DNA of 19,427 bases from CALFMR01 sp035550595 (GTDB taxonomy: Bacteria > Acidobacteriota > Vicinamibacteria > Vicinamibacterales > SCN-69-37): the NCBI GenBank assembly GCA_035550595.1, contig DASZOV010000013.1, forward strand, positions 1 through 19,427, in the 5' to 3' direction. The notes below the pieces were generated by a model. The model did no database searches. It saw only the letters and a list, made by a program, of their open reading frames with translations, and had not been told where the DNA came from. Shown piece after piece: positions 13,375 to 19,427 of the stretch. Position 1 is the first letter of the stretch. Each line of letters opens with the position of its first letter. A program made the position numbers and the translations under genes.

Positions 13375-14127
13375 TCAGCCGCGCGGCGGCACGGGTGCCA
13401 CGCCCGTGAGCGCGCGAACTTCGCGCTCGGTCAGCCGCCGAATCTCGCCGAGCCCGAGCCGCCGATCGTGAATCGCGCCGATGTGCGTGCGGCGCAAGCG
13501 CTCGACCGGGTGGGCGATCGCGTCGCACATGCGGCGCACCTGACGATTGCGTCCTTCGGCGATCGTCAGCTCGATCACGGCGTGTGGACCGTGCTTCGTC
13601 GTGCGCACACGCACGAGACGCACGACGGCTGGACGCGTGCGGCGGCCGTCGAGGTCGATGCCCTGCCGCAGCCGCGCCAGATCACGATCATCGGGCACGC
13701 CGACGACCTCCGCTTCGTAGGTGCGCTCGAGCGCATAGCGCGGGTGCGTCACGCGGTTGGCGAAGTCGCCGTCGTTCGTGAGGATGATGAGGCCTTCCGA
13801 GTCGTAGTCGAGCCGGCCTACTGGATAGAAGTAGCCGCGAACGCCCGCCCGCGCGAGCAGATCGATGACCGTCGTCCGCCGCTCCGGATCGGTCCGCGTC
13901 GAAACGACGCCACGCGGCTTGTTGAGCAGGAAGTAGGCGTGCGCGGGCGGCGCCTTCAATCGCCGGCCATCGACGCGAATCTCATCCGTCTCCGGATCCA
14001 CGCGCGTGCCGAGCGTCGTCACCGTCTTCCCGTTCACCGACACCCGCCCCTCGCTGACGAGCACGTCGGCCGTTCGCCGCGACGCGATGCCGGTCGACGA
14101 CAGGAGTTTGTTGAGGCGGATGGGCAT
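13375..14127 (-). CDS. rluB: 23S rRNA pseudouridine synthase, RluB/RsuA family
   Basis: The protein has 250 aa. An S4 RNA-binding domain covers about residues 1-55 (MPIRLNKLLSSTGIASRR, GRVSVNGKTV). The catalytic pseudouridine synthase domain follows, with YFLLNKPRGVVST at 65-77, the active-site loop GRLDYDSEGL at 104-113 (D107 as catalytic Asp), and EGRNRQVRRMCDAI near 190-205. This matches RluB, which modifies the 23S rRNA peptidyl-transferase region; separation from other RsuA-type enzymes rests on length and on the scpB neighbour. The start ATG 14127 has no Shine-Dalgarno site and is preceded directly by a run of eight C on the coding strand. The 148-nt gap to scpB is filled by inverted repeats, so the gene may be transcribed separately or its leader may be structured. 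Confidence 0.92.
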   Translation of the reverse strand: MPIRLNKLLSSTGIASRRTADVLVSEGRVSVNGKTVTTLGTRVDPETDEIRVDGRRLKAPPAHAYFLLNKPRGVVSTRTDPERRTTVIDLLARAGVRGYFYPVGRLDYDSEGLIILTNDGDFANRVTHPRYALERTYEAEVVGVPDDRDLARLRQGIDLDGRRTRPAVVRLVRVRTTKHGPHAVIELTIAEGRNRQVRRMCDAIAHPVERLRRTHIGAIHDRRLGLGEIRRLTEREVRALTGVAPVPPRG

Positions 14128-14135
14128 GGGGGGGG

Positions 14136-14259
14136 AACTTCGAACTATGAACTTCGAACTTCGAACTGGGTTCCAGGTGCGTCAGGTCTGTGCGCGTGTG
14201 CAGCCGAACGAGCGGGAACCCGGCCATTTCGAAGTTCAAAGTTCGAACTCCGAAGTTGA
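14136..14259. repeat. Large inverted repeat built of TTCGAA/GAACTT units between scpB and rluB
   Basis: The left arm 14136-14174 has repeated AACTTCGAACT units ending GGGTTCC (14168-14174). The right arm 14215-14259 begins GGAACCC (14215-14221) and continues TTCGAAGTTCAAAGTTCGAA-like sequence to CCGAAGTTG. The arms are imperfect inverted copies around a core of about 40 nt. Each arm is itself partly palindromic. The same unit, TTCGAAGTTCATAGTTCGACG, lies inside 1067-1093, so this is a dispersed intergenic repeat. Confidence 0.65.
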
Positions 14260-14275
14260 CGGCGTTCTTCGGCGC

Positions 14276-14893
14276 TCAGTGCACCACTTCCCCGCCGTCG
14301 CTCTCCGCTCCGCCGTCGAACGGCAGCGAGGATTGCGGCGCGGGCTCGCCGACGCCCGAGGGGAGATCGAAGCCGAGCAGCTCCGACATGTCCTCGACCT
14401 TCGGCAGATCGGACAGATCGTTCAAGCCGAAGCGCTCGAGGAATTCGCGCGTCGTGCCGTAGAGGAACGGCCGTCCGACGACGGCCTTGCGGCCGACGAT
14501 CTTGACGAGCTTGCGCTCGATGAGCGTCGAGACGACGCCCGACGTGTTGACGCCGCGGATCTCGGCGATCTCCGGGGCCGTGATCGGCTGCTTGTAGGCG
14601 ATGACGGCCAGCGTCTCGAGCGACGCCACCGACAGCTTCTGCGTCGTCCGCTCGTGGAAGAGGCGGCGCACCCATTCATGCAGCTCGGGCCGCGTGACGA
14701 TCTGGAAGCCGCCGGCCACTTCGATGAGTTGCAGGCCACCGTTCCGCTGCTCATAGTCGGCCTTGAGCACGTCAATGGCCGCGGCGATGTCCTCGGGCGG
14801 CTCGCTGTCGAGCAGGCGCGCGAGCGTCTTGAGCGTCACCGGCTCGGGCGACGCGAAGACGAGCGCTTCGATCGTGGCTTTCAGATCAGACAC
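14276..14893 (-). CDS. scpB: Segregation and condensation protein B
   Basis: The protein has 205 aa. It is the kite-subunit of the SMC-ScpAB condensin complex that compacts and segregates chromosomes. Tandem winged helices are visible: the first starts IEALVFASPEPV (about 8-19). The second contains LAVIAYKQPITAPEIAEIRG (about 95-114) and VGRPFLYGTT (139-148), which are hallmark ScpB segments. The C-terminal tail (about 165-205) is acidic and Pro/Gly-rich, variable in the family. The start overlaps the scpA stop by 8 nt, indicating translational coupling with its complex partner. Confidence 0.95.
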   Translation of the reverse strand: MSDLKATIEALVFASPEPVTLKTLARLLDSEPPEDIAAAIDVLKADYEQRNGGLQLIEVAGGFQIVTRPELHEWVRRLFHERTTQKLSVASLETLAVIAYKQPITAPEIAEIRGVNTSGVVSTLIERKLVKIVGRKAVVGRPFLYGTTREFLERFGLNDLSDLPKVEDMSELLGFDLPSGVGEPAPQSSLPFDGGAESDGGEVVH

Positions 14894-15659
14894 GGCGGGT
14901 CTCCTCGGCCTGTCGTCGATAGACGCGGATGGCGCCGTCCGGTTGCTGGAACACGCGCAGCATCTTCATACGAATCATCTCGAGCAGCGCGAGGAAGGTC
15001 ACGACCATCGCCGCCCGCGTCTGCGCGTCCTCGAACAGATCCTCGAAGCCGCACGCCTCGACGCCCTCGAGCCGCGCGAGCAACTGCTCGATGCGCGTCT
15101 CGATCGGCATCTGTTCGGCCGGCAAGTAGACGCGCGGCCGCTGGCGCACGCGTTCGAGCACCTGGCGGAACGCGCTCATGAGGCTGAAGAGATCGACTTC
15201 GAGCTCGGGCTCCGGCGCCTCACCGACGACCTCGGCGACGCGGCCGTCGGGCCGGCCCCACTGCGCGCTGCGCTGGATTTCCTTCTCGTGGAGGAGCTCG
15301 GCGGCGGCCTTGAAGCGCTGGTGCTCGAGGAGCCGGCGCACGAGCGCCTCGCGCGGATCTTCTTCCGGATCGTCCTGCGACGGATCGGGCCGCGGCAGGA
15401 GCATCCGCGACTTGATGTGGATGAGCGTCGCCGCCATCACGAGGAACTCGCCCACGACGTCGAGGTTCAACTCCGACATCAGGTCGAGATAGTCGAGGTA
15501 CTGCTGCGTGATGAGCGCGATCGGGATGTCGTAGACGTTGACCTGGTGGCGCTTGATCAGGTGCAGCAACAGGTCGAGCGGCCCCTCGAACGTCTCGAGA
15601 TGGACCGGGTAGTCGCCGAGAATCGATTCGAACTCGATCGGGTCGGACGGTTCGGGCAT
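14886..15659 (-). CDS. scpA: Segregation and condensation protein A (kleisin)
   Basis: The protein has 257 aa. It is the kleisin that bridges SMC heads and binds ScpB. The N-terminal SMC-neck-binding helix region carries LETFEGPLDLLLHLI (21-35), VNVYDIPIALITQQYL (41-56) and a following DLMSELNLDVVGEFLVMAATL segment that is highly characteristic of ScpA. The centre (about 90-190) is charged and variable, as usual for ScpB-binding linkers. The C-terminal winged helix (about 210-245) has VVTFLALLEMIRMKML. The gene lies 11 nt after trpS and overlaps scpB by 8 nt, so it is mid-operon. The ribosome binding site is weak. Confidence 0.95.
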   Translation of the reverse strand: MPEPSDPIEFESILGDYPVHLETFEGPLDLLLHLIKRHQVNVYDIPIALITQQYLDYLDLMSELNLDVVGEFLVMAATLIHIKSRMLLPRPDPSQDDPEEDPREALVRRLLEHQRFKAAAELLHEKEIQRSAQWGRPDGRVAEVVGEAPEPELEVDLFSLMSAFRQVLERVRQRPRVYLPAEQMPIETRIEQLLARLEGVEACGFEDLFEDAQTRAAMVVTFLALLEMIRMKMLRVFQQPDGAIRVYRRQAEETRRV

Positions 15660-15670
15660 GGGACCGGCGG

Positions 15671-16675
15671 TCAGTATCGCAGTTTCACGGCGTCGCGGAC
15701 ACGATCCATCGTCGCCGCCGCGGTTTGTCGGGCCCGGCGCGAGCCCTCGACGAGCATCTCGCGGAGCGCCCCCGGACGGGCCAGGGCCGCCCGGCGCCGC
15801 TCGCGAATCGGGTCGAGCCGTGCGTTGAGTGCCGCGGCGAGCTTGGTCTTGACCTCGACGTCGCCCACTTTCCCGGCGCGATAGCGCGTCTTCAGGTCCT
15901 CGACCTCGTCGCGGTTCGGGTTGAACGCGTCGTGGTAGATGAACACCGGATTGCCTTCGACGGTGCCGGGAACGTCGGCGCGGACGCGCTTGGGGTCCGT
16001 GTACATCTGCCGGACTTTCTTCACGACGACGTCGGGTGGATCGCTGAGGTCGATCGTGTTGCCGTAGCTTTTACTCATCTTCCGGTTGTCGAGGCCGGGC
16101 AGCCGCGGCGTGGGCGTGAGCAACGGCTGAGGCTCGACGAAGACCTCGCCGTAGAAATTGTGGAAGCGGCGGACGACCTCGCGTGACAGCTCGAGGTGCG
16201 GCACCTGGTCGTCGCCGACCGGGACGAAGTTCGCGTCGTAGATGACGACGTCGGCCGTCTGCAGGAGCGGATAGCCGAGGAAACCCAGGTTCGACAGGTC
16301 CTTCTCGCTGAGCTGCGCGATCTGTTCTTTATACGTCGGCACGCGCTCGAGCCACGAGACGGGCGTGATCATCTGCAGCAGCAGATACAGCTCCGCGTGT
16401 TCGGGCACGAGCGACTGGATGAAGAGCGTGCTCCGCTCGGGATCGATGCCCGCGCCAATCCAGTCCGCGGCGTTGTCGAGCGCGTGTGTCGTGATGTCGC
16501 CCGTCGACGCGTACTCGCTCGTGAGCGCGTGCCAGTCGGCGACGAAGTAGAAGCAGTCGTACTCGTCCTGCAGGCGTGTCCAATTGTCGAGCGCGCCGAC
16601 GAGATGGCCGAGGTGGAGACGGCCCGTCGGCCGCATGCCGGAGACGACGCGGCGGCGGGCGGTTACAGCAGCCAT
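15671..16675 (-). CDS. trpS: Tryptophanyl-tRNA synthetase
   Basis: The protein has 334 aa from ATG 16675, the usual length for bacterial TrpS. The frame stays open further upstream, but that extension lies antisense-free inside the protease gene and has no TrpS content. This is a class I synthetase that charges tRNA-Trp. The HIGH-type motif is GRLHLGHLVGAL (18-29), and the KMSKS loop is NRKMSKSYGNT (197-207). Further family segments are FVADWHALT (44-52), LLQTADVVIYDANFVPVGDDQ (split around 138-157) and HLELSREVVRRFN-like sequence at 160-173. The start overlaps the end of the site-2 protease gene by 13 nt, so expression is probably coupled. Confidence 0.96.
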   Translation of the reverse strand: MAAVTARRRVVSGMRPTGRLHLGHLVGALDNWTRLQDEYDCFYFVADWHALTSEYASTGDITTHALDNAADWIGAGIDPERSTLFIQSLVPEHAELYLLLQMITPVSWLERVPTYKEQIAQLSEKDLSNLGFLGYPLLQTADVVIYDANFVPVGDDQVPHLELSREVVRRFHNFYGEVFVEPQPLLTPTPRLPGLDNRKMSKSYGNTIDLSDPPDVVVKKVRQMYTDPKRVRADVPGTVEGNPVFIYHDAFNPNRDEVEDLKTRYRAGKVGDVEVKTKLAAALNARLDPIRERRRAALARPGALREMLVEGSRRARQTAAATMDRVRDAVKLRY

Positions 16676-17301
16676 CGGAGCACCACGCGCTGGACGGGAT
16701 CGGCGATGGCCTCGAGGCCGCCGAGGAACATCAGCAGATACAAGAGCAGAAAGCCGTACGGCCGCACGCGGTCGATGACGTGCGCGACCGGCTCGGGCAC
16801 GAGGCCCGCGAGCACGTTGCCGCCGTCGAGCGGCGGAATGGGAATCATGTTGAACACGGCGAGCAGCACGTTGAGATAGACGGCCAGCGTCAGAATCGAC
16901 ACGGCCAGCGACGGCATCGCCCGACCGCCGCCCGTCGTCGTCTCCACGATCGACAAGACGAGCGCCGCGGCAACCGCGAGCAGCAGGTTGCTCACCGGAC
17001 CGGCCAGCGCGACGACGGCGAAGTCCCGGCGCGGCGATCGCAGGCGCGCGCCGTTGACCGGCACCGGTTTCGCCCAGCCGATGAGCGGCAGCCCCGACGA
17101 CATCGCGATGAGCGGAAACAGCACCGTGCCGATCCAGTCGATGTGCGCAATCGGATTGAGCGTCAGCCGGCCGAGCAGCCGCGCGGTCGGATCGCCCAGC
17201 CGATCGGCCGTCCAGGCGTGCGCCGCCTCGTGAAAGGACAGCGACAGGACCAGGACGCCAAACGACGCGAGAAATGCATCCAGAGACGACAAACGGACCA
17301 T
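16663..17301 (-). CDS. Site-2 protease family zinc metalloprotease (M50)
   Basis: The protein has 212 aa and about five to six hydrophobic segments. The zinc-binding helix is SLSFHEAAHAW with HEAAH at 24-28; the third zinc ligand is D159 in NMIPIPPLDGGN (151-162). GPVSNLLLAVAAALVLS (101-117) is a TM segment typical of the compact YwhC-like M50 group, which lacks PDZ domains. Such proteins cut transmembrane helices; some act in regulated proteolysis, but many in this subgroup have no known substrate. The gene is in the usual place next to trpS and scpA. It starts 45 nt after uvrC and overlaps trpS by 13 nt. No CBS or PDZ domain is fused. Confidence 0.92.
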   Translation of the reverse strand: MVRLSSLDAFLASFGVLVLSLSFHEAAHAWTADRLGDPTARLLGRLTLNPIAHIDWIGTVLFPLIAMSSGLPLIGWAKPVPVNGARLRSPRRDFAVVALAGPVSNLLLAVAAALVLSIVETTTGGGRAMPSLAVSILTLAVYLNVLLAVFNMIPIPPLDGGNVLAGLVPEPVAHVIDRVRPYGFLLLYLLMFLGGLEAIADPVQRVVLRWLL

Positions 17302-17346
17302 GACTGTAGCACGGGCCGCGGGGCTGGCCGCGCGAAGATCCCGACC

Positions 17347-19272
17347 TCATTGCGTGTCGAAAAACCGCCGGACCGCGTCGGCGCCTTTCGTCCCGACGAC
17401 CGGTTCGAGATCCGCGCGGCTCGCGCGCCGGACGCCCGCGAGCGAGCCGAAGGCGCGCAGGAGCGCGGCGCGGCGCCGGCGGCCGATGCCGGGAATCGCA
17501 TCCAGCTCCGAGCCGAAGTCGCGCATGGCCCGCGCGCGCCGATGGAACGTCACCGCAAAGCGGTGCGCTTCGTCGCGGATACGCTGCACGAGGAGCCGGG
17601 CCGGCGACTCGGGCGGCAGCGCGATCCCTTCGAGCCGATCGCGCGTGAAGAGCAGTTCCTCCTGCTTGGCGAGCCCGACCGCGATGAGCCGCTCGAGGCC
17701 GACCTCGGCGAGCGCCGCGTACGCCGCGCCGAGCTGCCCCTTGCCGCCGTCGATCAGGATGAGATCCGGATACGGATCGCCATGCTCGAGCAGGCGGCGA
17801 TAGCGGCGCAGCACGACCTCGTGCATGGCGGCGAAGTCGTCGCTGCCCTCGCCCGGTGCGCGCGTCGCGCGGATGCGGAACTTGCGGTAGTCGCTCTTCT
17901 TCATCCGGCCGTCGACGGCGACGACGAGCGAGGCGACCGTTTCGCGGCCCTGAAAGGTCGAGATGTCGAACGCCTCGATGCGCCGCGGCAGCGCCGGCAA
18001 CTGCAACACGCCGCGCAGTTCATCGAGCGCGGCGAAGGCGCTCGTGGCCGCATCGCCGAAATGCGACTGATAGGCGAGCGCCGCGTTGCGCGTGGCCAGG
18101 TCGACGAGTCCGCGCTTCTCGCCGCGCTGCGGCACGACGAGACGGACGCGTCGCCCGGCCTCGGCCGACAGCCACGTCTCGAGCGCGGACTGGTCGTCGG
18201 GATCCAGCGCGAACGGCAGATGCACTTCGGGCGGCGCTGGCCGGTCCTCGTAGAACTGCTGCACGGCGGCGCCGAGCAGGTCGACCGGCGCGCCGGCGTT
18301 GAACGCCGGTCCCACGCTCGCCTGAGCGGACGAGTCGTCCGTCACTCCGGCCGCGACGTCGGCGCGGGCGGCATCATCGGCGTGAGCGTCGCGACGACTC
18401 GCGAGCGACGAGTCGGTGGCGAGCTCGATGCGATCGCAGACGCGTCCGCGCCGCATCTGGAAGACCTGAACGATGGCGCCGGCCGGACCGGACTTGACGC
18501 CGAAGGCGTCGCGATCGCCGAACGACGGACTCTCGACGTGATTGTGCCGGCTGCTGACGGTTTCAATCGTCCGAATCGCGTCGCGCAGGTGCGCCGCGCG
18601 CTCGAAACGCTCCTCGGTGGCCGCTTCGGTCATCTCCGTGCGCAGGTTCTCGACGAGCTCGTCCTGGCGTCCCTCGATGAGGAGCTGCGCCTGATCGACG
18701 GCGCGGCGGTAGCGGTCGATCGTGCAGATCGACTCGACGCACGGCGCCAGACAGCGGTGGATGTCGTACTCGAGGCAGGGCCGCCCGCGTTGGCCGTCGA
18801 TGACTTCGTTGCACGACCGAATCCCGAACAACCGGTGCGCCAAGGACATCGTCCTTCGCGCCACGGCCGCGGGCATGAACGGTCCCGCGTAGACGTTGCC
18901 ATCGCGTTCGACGCGTCGCGCGACGAGCAGCCGCGGCGCGCGTTCGGTCGTCGTGAGCTGCAGGTACGGATACGTCTTGTCGTCGCGAAGGAGAACGTTG
19001 TAGCGCGGGTTGCGCTGCTTGATCAGCCGGTTCTCGAGCGCGAGCGCCTCGACGACCGAGCCGGTGACGATGACGTCGAGCGCGGCGGCTTCGCGTAGCA
19101 GCGCGTCGTGGCGCGGACTCGTGCCGGCCGCGCCGAGATAGCTGCGCACGCGGTCGCGCAACGCGCGCGCTTTGCCCACGTACAGCGTCTCGCCACCCGC
19201 GCCGAGGAACAGGTAGACGCCGGGCTGTTCGGGCAGGCGGGCCATCTGGCCCTTGAGATCCTGAATGGCCAT
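17347..19272 (-). CDS. uvrC: Excinuclease ABC subunit C
   Basis: The protein has 641 aa. UvrC makes both incisions in nucleotide excision repair after UvrAB loads it. The N-terminal GIY-YIG nuclease carries GVYLF (18-22) and LYVGKARALRDRVRSY (30-45). Four Cys at 154, 166, 174 and 178 match the positions of the E. coli iron-sulphur ligands. The UVR motif (UvrB contact) is about 218-238 (TEERFERAAHLRDAI). An Ala/Asp/Ser-rich insert at about 288-330 is longer than usual. The RNase H-like 5' nuclease follows, with FDISTFQG (435-442) and ILIDGGKGQLGA (505-516), then helix-hairpin-helix repeats (about 588-635, DAIPGIGRRRRAALL). There is no clear ribosome binding site upstream of ATG 19272. It is the first gene of the minus-strand run to the window edge. 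Confidence 0.96.
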   Translation of the reverse strand: MAIQDLKGQMARLPEQPGVYLFLGAGGETLYVGKARALRDRVRSYLGAAGTSPRHDALLREAAALDVIVTGSVVEALALENRLIKQRNPRYNVLLRDDKTYPYLQLTTTERAPRLLVARRVERDGNVYAGPFMPAAVARRTMSLAHRLFGIRSCNEVIDGQRGRPCLEYDIHRCLAPCVESICTIDRYRRAVDQAQLLIEGRQDELVENLRTEMTEAATEERFERAAHLRDAIRTIETVSSRHNHVESPSFGDRDAFGVKSGPAGAIVQVFQMRRGRVCDRIELATDSSLASRRDAHADDAARADVAAGVTDDSSAQASVGPAFNAGAPVDLLGAAVQQFYEDRPAPPEVHLPFALDPDDQSALETWLSAEAGRRVRLVVPQRGEKRGLVDLATRNAALAYQSHFGDAATSAFAALDELRGVLQLPALPRRIEAFDISTFQGRETVASLVVAVDGRMKKSDYRKFRIRATRAPGEGSDDFAAMHEVVLRRYRRLLEHGDPYPDLILIDGGKGQLGAAYAALAEVGLERLIAVGLAKQEELLFTRDRLEGIALPPESPARLLVQRIRDEAHRFAVTFHRRARAMRDFGSELDAIPGIGRRRRAALLRAFGSLAGVRRASRADLEPVVGTKGADAVRRFFDTQ

Positions 19273-19427
19273 GGGCTACGATGCGGCGGACTCAAGGAAC
19301 GCGCGGCGTCAGACCCGGCCCCGCCGCGGCGGGCTCGTGGGCTCGGGCCTGGACGGATCGATTGACATCCCTGTGACCTTCACTGGCGCAATCGGCGCAG
19401 CGTGCAACTTGCCGCTGCGCCTCATCA
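19273..19427. other. Edge region upstream of uvrC, no gene supported
   Basis: The 155 nt before uvrC run to the window end. Short frames on both strands here end or start outside the window, and none has enough content to call; a minus-strand frame from the edge stops at about 19310 and could be the tail of a neighbouring gene. No clear promoter is visible, although the uvrC promoter would be expected here. Confidence 0.3.
19394..19421. repeat. Perfect 9-bp hairpin at the right edge
   Basis: GGCGCAGCG (19394-19402) and CGCTGCGCC (19413-19421) form a perfect stem around a 10-nt loop TGCAACTTGC, itself partly self-complementary. No T-run follows on either strand. It could be a terminator-like hairpin of the neighbouring gene or a piece of a repeat cut by the window edge. 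Confidence 0.4.

Noticed and set aside
12971..13528. 185-aa minus-strand frame across the repeat block and the end of rluB
   Set aside because: It overlaps rluB in another frame and translates repeat DNA into Ser/Arg/Pro-rich sequence. Such repeat-derived frames are commonly mis-annotated.
16576..19098. 840-aa open frame on the plus strand opposite uvrC, the protease gene and part of trpS
   Set aside because: It is antisense to three strongly recognisable genes. Its translation is Arg/Asp/His-rich with no domain, and long antisense frames are normal at this GC content.
19394..19421. Integron attC site
   Set aside because: A stem-loop is present, but the conserved attC core ends are not visible and no integrase or cassette array is seen.

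Overview
The window is about 19.4 kb of very GC-rich, gene-dense bacterial DNA. No rRNA, tRNA, CRISPR array, phage or transposase gene was seen. The paired outer-membrane genes (a BamA/TamA-family barrel next to TamB) point to a diderm bacterium. Gene content, strong GC bias, YtxH-type small membrane proteins and a DUF6335-like protein would fit a soil Acidobacteriota lineage such as the Vicinamibacteria, but that placement is inference and not proven by the sequence. LAYOUT: Positions 1-2700 hold stress-type accessory genes: a histone-H1-like/DUF6335 fusion (+), a small zinc-ribbon membrane protein (-), and a two-gene unit of a DUF948-like membrane protein and a YtxH protein (-). Positions 2696-8839 hold a tamA-like/tamB pair (-), separated by 3 nt, for outer-membrane protein assembly or envelope lipid transport. 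Positions 8926-11708 hold a signalling island: a single-domain response regulator (-) divergent from a small, soluble, apparently degenerate histidine kinase and a sigma-54 activator response regulator (+), the last two joined by a 4-nt overlap. Positions 11689-19272 are a long minus-strand housekeeping run, in transcription order uvrC, site-2 protease, trpS, scpA, scpB, rluB, a second small YtxH/two-TM membrane pair, and cmk. HOW THE GENES WORK TOGETHER: uvrC serves nucleotide excision repair, scpA/scpB serve SMC condensin, trpS and rluB serve translation and ribosome maturation, and cmk serves nucleotide supply. The scpA-scpB-rluB-cmk order is a familiar bacterial cluster; here it is interrupted between rluB and cmk by the small membrane genes and by repeat-rich spacers. 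NON-CODING STRUCTURE: The intergenic spacers are unusually structured. They contain a 92-bp MITE-like inverted repeat that supplies the stop codon of one gene, TTCGAA/GAACTT-type repeats in two places 13 kb apart, a degenerate repeat block downstream of rluB, strong GC hairpins after two genes, and the same perfect 10-bp palindrome in two different promoter-side spacers. The most interesting candidates are the pseudokinase-like phosphorelay island and the H1-tail/DUF6335 fusion.
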